DNA from: Apostichopus japonicus
Lineage: Eukaryota; Echinodermata; Holothuroidea; Aspidochirotida; Stichopodidae
Length of the DNA stretch: 64,000 nt
Assembly: GCF_037975245.1 (NCBI RefSeq)
Contig: NC_092563.1
Span: forward strand, 1,081,001-1,145,000
Reading direction: 5' to 3'
Numbering within the stretch: the stretch's first letter is position 1; each line of letters starts with the position of its first letter. Shown here piece by piece: positions 36,901 to 48,900 of this stretch. Under the pieces are notes generated by a model that worked only from the letters and a program-made list of their open reading frames with translations, ran no database searches and had not been told where the DNA came from. A program made the translations under genes and the position numbers.

Positions 36901-39900
36901 GTTTTGATCCTCAATGTCTCAGAAAACATTGGAGGGCCCAAAGTGTAAGGAAACCTTGTGGGCCATCATATTTAATTCAGAATTGAGTATACGTGGTTGT
37001 GTACAATCTGTGTACGAACTGTGTTTAAAGTAAGACCCTTGTAAAGAGATTCGAATGGAGGATTTTGTTGTTTCAAAGTCTTTGTACTGAATTGTCGCAA
37101 ATGTGGCCAAAGATCAATTAGCTAACACTTGTTTCTTGCCTAAGAAGGGAGGGAAGGGAGGAGGAAGGGTTCTCCCCTCCTCTCCCACACATTAAAAGGG
37201 GGAAGTTTGTTTGGTGGTGGGGAGGGCCAGTTTCTTCTGCATTATTGAGAGTGAAAGTTTATACTTTGTTTATAATAAATGTATGATTATTAATGTTAAA
37301 TGTTTGGCTAATGTGGTTATGTGTTGTGTGAATGACATTGAATGTGTGCACAATTGTCTACATTGTGGCTGGTTAGCTCAAATTGTTGGTAGCCAATAAT
37401 CCGAAAAGATAGCCTGCCTTTTAAGATAGAAATTAACATAAAAGTCAAATTTTTCAAGAAGAATTCCAGTTACGAGAAACAACATTTTCAAAGTTATTGA
37501 AATTTAAATATTAAAGTCTAGAATTGGGTGATTTGGTATGATTATTTCAGTCTTAAAAAATTGAGAATCATAAAAATTCAGTATGAGATCACTACAATTT
37601 GAAACTTTCACCCAAGAACATGTCAGAATGCTGAAAATGCACACCGCATCTGCCCCTTTAACATGAACAGATATTCACAGAAAGGTTAATGAAACAGGCA
37701 AAGTGGCGAAGGGATACCCTCATGGGAACTCTTTTCATTCATTTTATGACAAGTCTGGACTGTCTGCCATCCCAACTCAATCAGACCCTTAAGGCCCGCT
37801 GCATCCTGATCTCCCCTCGGAGACCCCCCGCCACCCCATGGGGGCACCGTAACCAGGAAACCAAACATGTGCATCTTCTAAAGCCGTTCTTTGGAAATAA
37901 TTGCTTTTCAGCCCCGTGGGAACACCCAATGACATTCAAAGTCTGGAGGCCTAGATCGAGTTAGGCTTAGAGAAAAATAAGTGTTGTGGCAGGCCTTTGG
38001 CGCAGCCCTCCAGGGAGCTGCCCGCTGTCATTACAGGCAGAGAACGCTGCCAATTTAGAAACCCTACAGAGGGTTCAAGCCTTCTCATTTCCATTCGTAA
38101 GACAGGTTGGGGCATCTCTGGTTGCAGTTGTAAAACCTGGGAGACAAAACTCTGGTATAGTTTTTGAGATGAAGTTGACAGGTTCTTTTGTCAGGGGCAA
38201 AAATCCAATCAGGGGCTTTGTCCTGCTGTCAACCTTCTCTCTCTCTCTGTGATACCTTTAGGATCTGTTTGCCACAAACGGAGAGCAAACAAACGGATGT
38301 TAAGAAACTGAAAAAGAGAGAGAGAGAGAGCTAGAGAGAAGAAAAAAATAAAAATAAAAAAGATTCTGTATTTGTATGTATAATGTTTGTATAGGGATGA
38401 AAATCGTTGGAGGGATAACTCAAAAATGCAATTTTTTTCTCCCTTTTTGCAACAAATATCACCAGAAAACTTGCGGGGGTTAAAATATGTTGCAGATGAC
38501 AAATGGCATTTGATGAGGCAAATATAAGATTAAAATCTTAAAATTCTCAAGGTTTTGTTTTGTTTTTAGGATTTTTCCGTTGATTTGAAATACATCTAGT
38601 TTTGACAACTGGGACTGAAAATCACAGATACCCCTTGAGTGGTAAAAGAGCTTAAAACTATTGGCATTTGTAGACAGGGAGAGAGGACATGGTTGTTGTT
38701 TGTTGTTCCTTCTTCTTCTTCTTCTTCGATGCAAGTTCCTTGAAAGGAAGGAAGATTGGAGATAACTCAAGTCGGGGGAAATTCTGTTTTTCAACAGGTG
38801 ATAAGAAACCTTGTGAGGATTATTCAGTAATACTCAGGAGTGGTTTAATCTCTCTCAGACGTTGGCAGGGAAATAAAAATAACAATATTGATCAAGAAAG
38901 AAAGAAATTTGTTTGCTTTCTATTAGATGCTTTGGTCAGTTTAAAGGGGTGTTCCTGTGGCAGACAATGGCTACTAGTCTGGAAAAGAACAATGTTCCAC
39001 ACTGTTAGTTCAACCCCACCCCCACCCTTCTGTCAGGTTGGGAGAAGTTTAATAATCAATAGATTAGAATCATACTCCCTAAATTACTCATTTATTGAAA
39101 ACTTATTTAGAGAGAGTGTCTTTAATAGTTTAATAGGTTTCATTCTTATTGTTTAGCATTACTTTAATAGTACTAGCTTTGGTGAACTTATGTTTACTTG
39201 GTATTTAACCAACACAGAAAGCTCCTTTAATTGTCAGAGGGTAAGGATGGTGCTGCCGGGGTAACATAGAGCAGTTTCTGCATACTGTACATATAATAGG
39301 GAGCAGTCCACTAGTGGTATCAGTGGCATGTGCAATATGGGGTGATGGGGCTTGAGGGATATGGGGGCAGAATGGCTCGCACCTCCATTGTCATGCTGCA
39401 GCCAAGGGTAATGCGTTCAGTTGGGGGGGGGGGGGTAATTAGTAATTTTTGTAAAATGAGAAATTGTCAATAATGATATTAACCCGAAATTCCAGTACTA
39501 TTAAGTTCTATGTCTATTACAATACATAGTAGTCCTATAGATTAAGAGAGAATTAGTTTTGAGGAGACAGGTAAATTAAAACCTTAAAACTGATCAACCC
39601 AGTCATCGAGCTCTACAAATTATACTAAGGACTTTGTTACACCTGTAGTCTTGTAGATTGAGAGTGCATTAGTAGTGAGGAGACATATGAACACTTAAAA
39701 ATAATACATGTGGGTGCCATATACAGTAGGTCTGCCATAATGAGGAATAAATTTAAACCTGTAGTGTTTATTCCCTTCTTTTGTGGTAGACTTGACTTAA
39801 ACAAAACCTTCCAGTCAAATCCCAATTCAAGCTCATAATTCTTTTGCGAATTAGTCAAATAAAGTGCGTCTTGTCCAAAATAGTGCAGTTGTGAAGTAAG

Positions 39901-42900
39901 AAGGTAATTGTATAGTCAATGGCAATGGAATTAATTCGCAGTCTGATTAGTGAGCCGTGCTAGCATCAGCTTTGAACATGCGTTGATCTATTAAGCTAGG
40001 TGTCTGTGTATACTGCCTTACTAACTTCAAAAGTAACACTATGTTTGCTGTGACCATATTGTAAGTAAATAAAGCAGACCCCATCGCAATATATTTGATA
40101 ATTAATGAGAGAAAATTATGCTGCAATCAGCTGCTTTAAACTGTGTATTTACATCAAAGAGCTAATGTATCTGACTTCATTGGTGTCCCATCCCACTTTA
40201 CGTCACCATCCCCTGGAAATAAAAAAAAAACACCTCTTTTTTATCGTGGTTTCTCCTGAGAATGTTTAAGAGGTTTTGCATTTTTGATTAGAGGATAATG
40301 AATTGTCTATGTGCATTAATAGAGGACATGCATGTGTTACACACCTGGGTCTTTATGATTAAGTTGAAAGTTGGCTGATGGCTCGATGAGGCTTTATAGA
40401 TACCGTACATTATGAAAGATCCGTGGAACAAATAAAAGCCTGTAAACTTTGCTAATTAAATCTATGTTAAAGTATGAAACAATGTAGATTTTAGTCTCAA
40501 TAGGGCGAAGCCCCTCATTCAGCAATAATAATAATATATAAACCCAGAGTTGATCCTTGAGGTTGTTTCTCGCTTTTACTTTCTCTGTGGTTTGAATATT
40601 CCTGGGTGTTTACTAGCCTGCTGGTTGAGTGTAAGATGCTAATAAAGAAAGACTTTGCATAGGCTTATGGGAAATGTATAGCTGTGCTGTTTATGTACAG
40701 TCTTCTAAGGTTCAGAGAACTCAAAAGAGAAAATTATGTGCATTCCAAATCTCTAGAGGCAAAATTGCAATTATTCCAGAGGCCATATTGCAGCAGCTAT
40801 TTCTTGTTGCCTGGCAACAGTATCTAGGGAGAGCTGCAGGAAGTCCCCAGTGAGGGTGGAAAGTGGCTTGGGAAATCCACTGGGGTTTGATTTATTGTCA
40901 ATATGCTGAAAGCTTCTCTGTTTAATATTCCAAGATAAAATGAGAAAGCAAGAGAGAATGAAAGAGCTTAGGTTGGTCGTGAAGTCCCAGGGGGGAATGG
41001 ATTGGTGGGTAGGTAGGCAGCTGTAACTGCATAATGAATACTGAGATATAACGTAGCCTGGACTACATAAAAGCATACGCTGGGAATGGATGCAGATGAG
41101 AGGAAAACAAGATGAAAACAGAAGTCATTATGATGCAGGCGGTAAGCCTACAGATGTCTTCAGCTGTTAAGTCACACTCGGTTAATTATTCTCTGCTAGA
41201 TTAGCTGTGTACAGCACATGCTCTTAGACTGCAACTTATTAAAGTTTTACATGGGTAGTTTGATAGATGTAGATATACACACATATGCCTTAATTGCCTA
41301 TTGGTCAATATGTTATACATTAAAATAGGATGGAATAACCACCAAGTGGAATTATGCGTGCATGTCTTAACCAATGTTCTGGCAGTAAAGAGAACATTAG
41401 GAATCTGGAATTGGGTTATATTCACATAACCGTAAAAACAGAAGAATAAAACAGAAAGAATGCAAAGTTAATTGCAAGTTTTTGTATTTTACCAGCGTAA
41501 ATAATGTTCATGAGAGGTTGTGACAGATGCTACTGAAACATACTCCTAGAGTTACTTTAATGCATATTGTTTCAATTGTTTGCATATCATTATAGAGAAC
41601 TTGTTGCTAATATACACACATTTAATTTTTTTAATTTTTGTTTTTCTTCGGAGACCCCCCAAAAAATGGATTTCCTGACCATGTTTCTTAATCACTTAAG
41701 TAATGAAAATTTTGATTGTCATATTCTACAATACTCTGGACTCTAAAGATTTGCTAAGAATTCTACTGAAACAGGGCTACTTGTGCATCCAGAAAAGTCA
41801 CTTGTCTTTTTTCCCCCTCACAAGAGTTGTCATAATTAAAGACCAGTCCCCAATTTGATCAGTCACTCCATTTTGACGTTATAGTCGAGTGAGAGTCAAT
41901 ACAAGTCATTTTAGCACCAAATTTTCCTGACAGTTTTGGTGACTAACAATAAAAGATCATCATTAATTGGCCCCAAATTTGATCAGTCACTTCATTTTAA
42001 AGTTGAGTTGAGTGAGAGTCGATACAAGTCACTTAGGCACCAATTTCCCTGAAACTGATCCTGACAATTTTTGTGACTAACAATTAAAGAATATCATTAA
42101 TTGACCCCAAATTTGATCAGTCACTTCATTTTAAAGTGAAGTTGAGTGTCAGTCGATACAAGTCATTTTAGCACCAATTTTCCTGACACTAGCTAGTGGC
42201 TGTGTGTATGTCTCTCTCATACTGTAACTTTACACATAAACTTTATTTGTAAGAGGCACTTGACTTTTACAATTGAGTTGGCTCCATGCAATCAAACTTG
42301 TGCACTGCAGGCATGCTCACTTGCGAGCGATTAATTTCCACATATCAGACCAAAAAAAAAAGGATAAAGAAAATAGAAAAATGCAGGTGACACATTTGCT
42401 GTTTGGATTCTGTTTCGGCTTACCCTAGGAATTCATGTTACATGAAGGTGATGAATTGTTACCCAGCGTTTCCAGAGAGGTGGAAAATAAAGAGTCTCTA
42501 AGATGTGCAGGAAGGGATGATATTTCTGCGTAAACCTTGTCAATTCTCACAATTATTGGAAAGGATTCTTCCTAGCTGTTTGGGGGAATTACTCATCACA
42601 ATCATATCTCATGGTATAACTGGAAGGACAAAAACTGGGTGGTGCCCAAGAAGTGAGGTCCTTCAGAAGTGAGGGCTCAGTACTAATGCGTTCAGAAATG
42701 AGGGCGCAGTGCTAATGCCTTTAGGAATGAGGGCGAAGTGCTAATGCGTTCAGAAGTGATGGCGCATTGCTAATGCGTTCAGAAGTGAGGGCGCAGTACT
42801 AATGCGTTCAGAAGTGAGGGCGCAGTGCTAATGCGTTCAGAAGTGAGGGCGCAGTACTAATGCATTCAGAAGTGAGGGCGCAGTGCTAATGCGTTCAGAA

Positions 42901-45900
42901 GTGAGGGCGCAGTGCTAATGAGTTCAGAAGTGAGGGTGCAGTGCTAATGCGTTCAGATGTGAGGGTGCATCGCTAATGTGTTCCCATCATATAGTTTATT
43001 ACTACTGTATTAGTTACTGTAGGTAGTAAGAGCATGTGTTGAGTTGGAAACAGGTAATTATATATCATCGCTCATAAATCCTCAAACCAGTAACTCTTCG
43101 GGAGTCACAATCATTTCTTGATAGCAAAATAAAGATTATGGCTGTGATCGGCAAAAGTGACCAAAGTGACAAAGTATAACTTTATTGTTTCCATTTCTTA
43201 TAAAGCTGCCTGCCTGGTGTTAACGTTAAGCAAGGTAGGGTGGTATTAGACAAGGTGTTGCTACCATGCAGATCTGAACCATGGGATGATGCAGGCACAG
43301 GTGGGTCTGTGCCCGGGTGGTGTTAATGTTTAGCAAGATAGGATGGTGTTAGGCAAGGTATGGGTGGGAAGGGCATATGGGGTGGGGTTGGGTTGTGTAG
43401 GGAGAAGGATGAATGTAGGAGACTAATTTCAAAATTCCCTGATTAATTTTTGTAGGAGAATGCCTTTATGGAAAGGTATCCTGGGCTTGGAGGAGTGTTC
43501 TAAATCCCAACTGAATTTAAAACATGTTGCTTGTTTGTTTGTATAAAGTGCACATCACAAGTAAAGAAATTTTGGACGTAAGGGAGAGTCCATTTTGCTT
43601 TACCGCAGATGACTGTGAGGAGGGGGTGGGCAACTGATGGGGAGGGGGATAAGTATCATGAATGATGGGGACAATGCCTCCATGTCCATCCTTGCTGCTG
43701 CCACTGACTAAAACAATCGGTTAAAGAGATATATTCCACTTGGGCAATGAAACACTTTCATCTTGAAAAATATGCCACCCTGTTAGATGAAAGACTGTCT
43801 CAATATCTTGTCATAAACCTGAGATATGTTTGTTTGAATGTGACCTATGGTGACTGCAGGGCTAATGAGCCTAATAAACATATAGCTGTCACACTATAAT
43901 GTAGCGAATCTACCTATTAAATGTAGCCAACTGAAACTACTTGGTGTGTAAAATAAATGACTTGTGAAGGTGCTATTCTCATTAGCTGTTGATTATTTTA
44001 GCAGCTCTTATGTTCTCTCCTTTGGGGAACAAGATCAAAACAAAAATACTTTGTAAAATTCATGCATGTCCTTTCACTGGTAACTTGAGTGAATCAGGTG
44101 GTGAATGGACTATATATAGATATGAAATGCGATCGGATATTTACCAAGACAAAGCATATTTATGATTATTAGATTATGGACTTCCTCATAGCAACAGTCT
44201 TTGGCAAGGATGTGTCATAGAATTTCATCACTTATATTAGTCACAGAGAAAATTCACAGACCAAAAACTTGACCAAATATTGATCTATTGTGGACTTTTT
44301 GTTTGATAATGTCTGTGACGCGGAGCTCAGGGAAGGTGTGTCGATCCAGCTAGCAGTAAACCCTTGACGTACGTAACTTGCCGCCATGGTGTCGCGGATC
44401 GAGCACAAATTTGATTCATTAGTCTCGACTAACCGGCAGCACTCTAGATTGTAGCAGCCTACAAAACACCTTTTTTTTTCCATCCTAATAAACAATACAC
44501 AAAATGGTTATTCCATTGCTGAGATCCCTTGCTGGTTCATTGCCAATGTGGGATATAAACATTTCAATGGCAGGAAATGGAAAACTGGCATAGAGCTTGC
44601 ACCCCGCTGCATCCGTACACTCTTACCCCAGCATGAGGTGGCTTCGCCCGCGATAGCAGGAAAGCTGTCCACGTCTGATAAACAGTGCTTGCAAATAATA
44701 TTTGCTGGTTTATTATCGTGCTAGGTGGGACATGTTTGGGAGTTGTACTTTTTTTAGTGTCAAGTACTTTCTAAAAATTTCAAACTGTTCGGCCGAGGAT
44801 TACAGTCATCCTGTTTGCTTTGAATTAATTATTGGTCATCGCAAAAGTTACAGATGGTTACAGAGATGAAGCTAGGATATGATCCCAAGTAAACTTAAGT
44901 ATCAAACTATCTATATATATTAATTCTCAAAGAGTTTGTATCAACAGCTGTTTCATTGGTTGCATTTTGTATATTCAGTAAAGATGGAACTAATTCATAA
45001 AGTCATAAATTGATTTCAAAATATGAGGTTGAGCCATCCTTCATAATTATGAAATATTGAACTGGGCAGGTTTGAGGTTTGACTTAGAGAAGTTCTGATT
45101 TAACCAATCAGGAGTGAGCAACTGGGATGGGAGAGAGATGAAGAGGGAAAGGAACAGGTTAAGCACAGAGGGATAGGAGTTGGAAAGGAAGAAAGTAAAT
45201 TACAAAGAATTGTCCTGTTGGTAAAGTAAGTCTTTACCTACACATTTTGTTGCCACTTAAAACTTGTCAACCCAACTACATTTAAATTCCTGGTTAAACA
45301 TTTGATTAGTAATTTTCTGAGCTTTTCCACAAACCCAAACACTTTTGCCATCCTTTATTGCCACTCATTTCCCCAGCAGAATTAGTTTTCCTTCCAACCC
45401 CATCCACTGAAGTTCTCCTCTGGCTCCTCTATCATCCCTCCCCACCATTATCCCTTCCCTCCATCATTCCTTCCTTCAATCATACCTCTCCTCTCCATCG
45501 TACCTCTCCCCTCCATCTTACCTCTCCCCTCCATCTTACCTCTCCCCTCCACCTTACCTCTCCCCTCCATCTTACCTCTCTCCCCTATGTATGTCTATAG
45601 TATACCTGCAGCTATCATAAATATATATAACCAGGAAACTGCAGCCTCTCCCCTCCATCATACCGGCCCCTCTACCCTCCATCTTACCTCTCCCCTCCAT
45701 CTTACCTCTCTCCCCTCCATCTTACCTCTCCCCTCCATCTTACCTCTCTCCCCTATGTATGTCTATAGTATACCTGCAGCTATCATAAATATATATAACC
45801 AGGAAACTGCAGCCTCTAATATTTTTTTGTGTTGCCTTATTCAATATTTATGCTGATACTATATTGTAGAGGTACATGCTATATTTGCATTGAGGAGATT

Positions 45901-48900
45901 AATTGTCTCATATTTTCTATTGGGGATGAAAGAAATGCAAGGAAGGCCCATAAGTTTGATGACAATTGCATTATGGGGTAGCAAAGGTGACAAATTGAGC
46001 TAGTAGTGATAACACCATAACTCTAGTTGGTGATAATAAGTGTATGAAGGGTAATATGGAAGGTCATGAAGTGAACATGTCTTCTTCAAGCTTGCGTGCC
46101 TGAAGTATAGTATGATTGTGTGTGCCAAATTTCTATTCTTTTTTGTATAAAAGCTACTAAGTCTTGCCTCAGGCTGATGTGTTCATTTGGCATACATATG
46201 GCATCTTCACCCGTCATCAAGTGTTCTCATTTAGAAGCCTTGCACGTACAAGGAAGTCTAGGATATGGCGGATATTTCATATTTGATTCTTGTTTTTTTA
46301 AATTATCTTGAATTAAAGCAAAAGGCATTTTGGAGATGATTTGTTGACCGCTTAGCATGTAAAACCGTACATACTGTTCTGTTCACAGTATTAATTTGAA
46401 TTACATGATTAATTTAATATATATCCATCATTAATATCCACTCCAAACCTGGCACACATTTTAAAACCACCTCATCCCCATGCACTGACACACTTTCTGG
46501 TTCCATTCTAACTTTTGGGCCTTTCATACTGGAGTCTTGAAGACATGATTAAGTCCACAATTTTAAGGTGTATTTTGAACTTGTAAAGTTCATCCATATG
46601 AATTTTTTGGGGTTTTCCCATCATTTCCTTGGGGAGATTGGTACAGTATGTTCTGAATTAAGATCGTTTCCAGTGCTAATTCAAATCTTTTTCTGTTTTC
46701 CTTAATGAAAATGCACTGTGCAAAGAAAGCTATACATCAGGTAGCAGGTACACCCTACAGTCACATGTTATGATCATGAGGTACTTTCCGGCACACAATG
46801 TAGCCTTTTTTGGGGGCAAAGAACAAACAAATGAAAACAGAAAAGCTCAGAACAGCTACGCACTGTAAGCTTTGTGTGCTACAAGTAGGAATTAAATGTG
46901 ATAGTTAATGTGGTGTCAAACTGGCAGAAAAACTAGAAGATTATAACCTGTGCTGTGGCTGAGTGGATAAAATAAAGTAATGACGCTTAGCAAATGGGAA
47001 GTTTGGGGTTCGATACCTGGCCGGGCCATAGTTACGTTTTTCCCATCTGGAATGACTTTCTTAATCGAAAATATTCCAAATTTGAGTGAAAATGTTGAAA
47101 TGGAAGCCACCCGACTTTTAAGTTGTAATCCTTAAGCCCTTACGGGCTTCTTCCACATTGGTGGTCACTTAAGCATTGTAACAATAACTGCCTGATTATT
47201 ATTATAATTAGTATTATAATTATTTTAAAGAATGTGGATAGTGTTGCTGTATACTTGCCCCTTTTACAACAACAACATGCTACTGTACATTAGTTATTCA
47301 GCTTACATTATGGACTTATCTTATAATCATATCTGCTGATCCTTTTTATGTAAACCATATCTTTGTATTTTCGACTTCTCAAAGAATAACCGAGTCTCAG
47401 ATTGGTTTCAGACCCCCTCCCCCTCCCCCTCCTCCTCCTCCTGCTACTAAATAGAGGGCAAGAGGTCATAATTATTTCTGGTGTTTGTTAAACCTTGCTT
47501 TCCTTAGCGCATGGAGCTATTGGAAGTCAGACTCTGACTTCCCACAAATACAATCGTATAAGGAAAAGAGTTAATAATAGAAACATTGTTTATTATATTA
47601 CCTAAGGATAATTTCAAACTTATGGATATTCAACCCCGGGGTATTTGATATAAAGCCTGTGTCAGTCAAACATGGGTGTGGATCGAAGAGAACCGTTTCA
47701 TGTGTAAATACTTTCTATATTTCAAACATTTGTTATCTCTGACCTCTGGAGAAACTAAATGTGACCATCATCCAATGTTCCACAGCCCTAAATCCAATCA
47801 AGGGGAACACCTAAGGTGCATGGCATGGCACCATGGGCGGATGGCGGGGGTTGAAGGACGCTACGACCAGACATCAAGCTGGTGAGGTAGTTTGATAATC
47901 CAGAAACACAACATGGTTCCACCTTGAGAGTGTTATCAAGGAGGAAAATGACTTGTGAGGTTGTTGGGTTACCATGGTACCCCCCACCTCTCTACCTATT
48001 ATCAGTGGGTGAGAGATCCCCCCAATCGACTCTGACCTTTGAGATTTGGTCGTGGCTGGGTGTGAAAACAGTTTGAGACCTTTTTTTTCCATTGCCCTTC
48101 ATGCTTTGTACTGTTGCAAAGGTGTGAAAGTGGAAACTAAAGTAATCCCATAGAAATTTTTGTTGAGAATTATTTGGACTGGAATAAATATTAAACTTCA
48201 ATACCACGTATTAACAAAAGATATGTCTCCAGCTGGGATTAGAGGGGAATCAAGGATAGGGATTATATGGATTGGATTTTAAAAGGAAAAAACAAATCTA
48301 TTTAGTTTTGTCTGTCCTGTACGTACTGTTGTGTAACTAGATATATATACCTTTTAATATTTTCAGAACTTTTTGTCAATTCTATTCTTCTCTTCTTTTT
48401 GAACATTTTCTATTTTTATGACTTTTCATGACCGTTCTAGTTTCTGTCAAAGTGTTAAATCGATGCTTGAGTCAGAACCTTGTAAAATCTGTTATAAAAA
48501 CCACCAGAACTTTGTATTTCGAATATTATGTCACCTTTCTTGTGCATGCAAACACCTCTCGAGGCCAAAAAAACTAAATGTTACAAGAGATGATATAAAA
48601 AGGTTGTTAAATACTATTATTTTTCAAGACAATTTAACTTAGCTAAAGATTGGCCACCACATTTGGATAGTAGATATATCTACAGACTATAAATTACCTT
48701 TGTAGATAAATGGATAGCTCAAAGTTTTGTAAATTGTAACCATGGGAACAGCCACAAGTTGTAACTTGCAAGTAATAAACAAATTTCAGTTGTTTTTGAT
48801 TAATTTTGTGATGCTGTTCATTAGTATTACTAACCAACCATTCAAGTAAGGATAACATAAAGCTTAGAAAGTCTGGACATTAGCCACCCTAAAAACATTC

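Noticed and set aside
37986..38252. 88-codon plus-strand frame in the GC-rich intronic block
   Set aside because: No splice borders compatible with the host gene and no recognisable domain.
42660..42978. CRISPR-like array
   Set aside because: Units are directly adjacent with no unique spacers, in a eukaryotic intron; it is a minisatellite.
45358..45856. Two Ser/Leu/His/Thr-repeat open frames
   Set aside because: Pure products of the CCTCTCCCCTCCATCTTA repeat.
46945..47020. tRNA gene
   Set aside because: A and B boxes are present, but acceptor and anticodon arms do not pair properly and a SINE body follows.
47965..47985. X-box-like GTTACCATGGTACC
   Set aside because: The second half-site is GGTACC, which does not fit RGYAAC.
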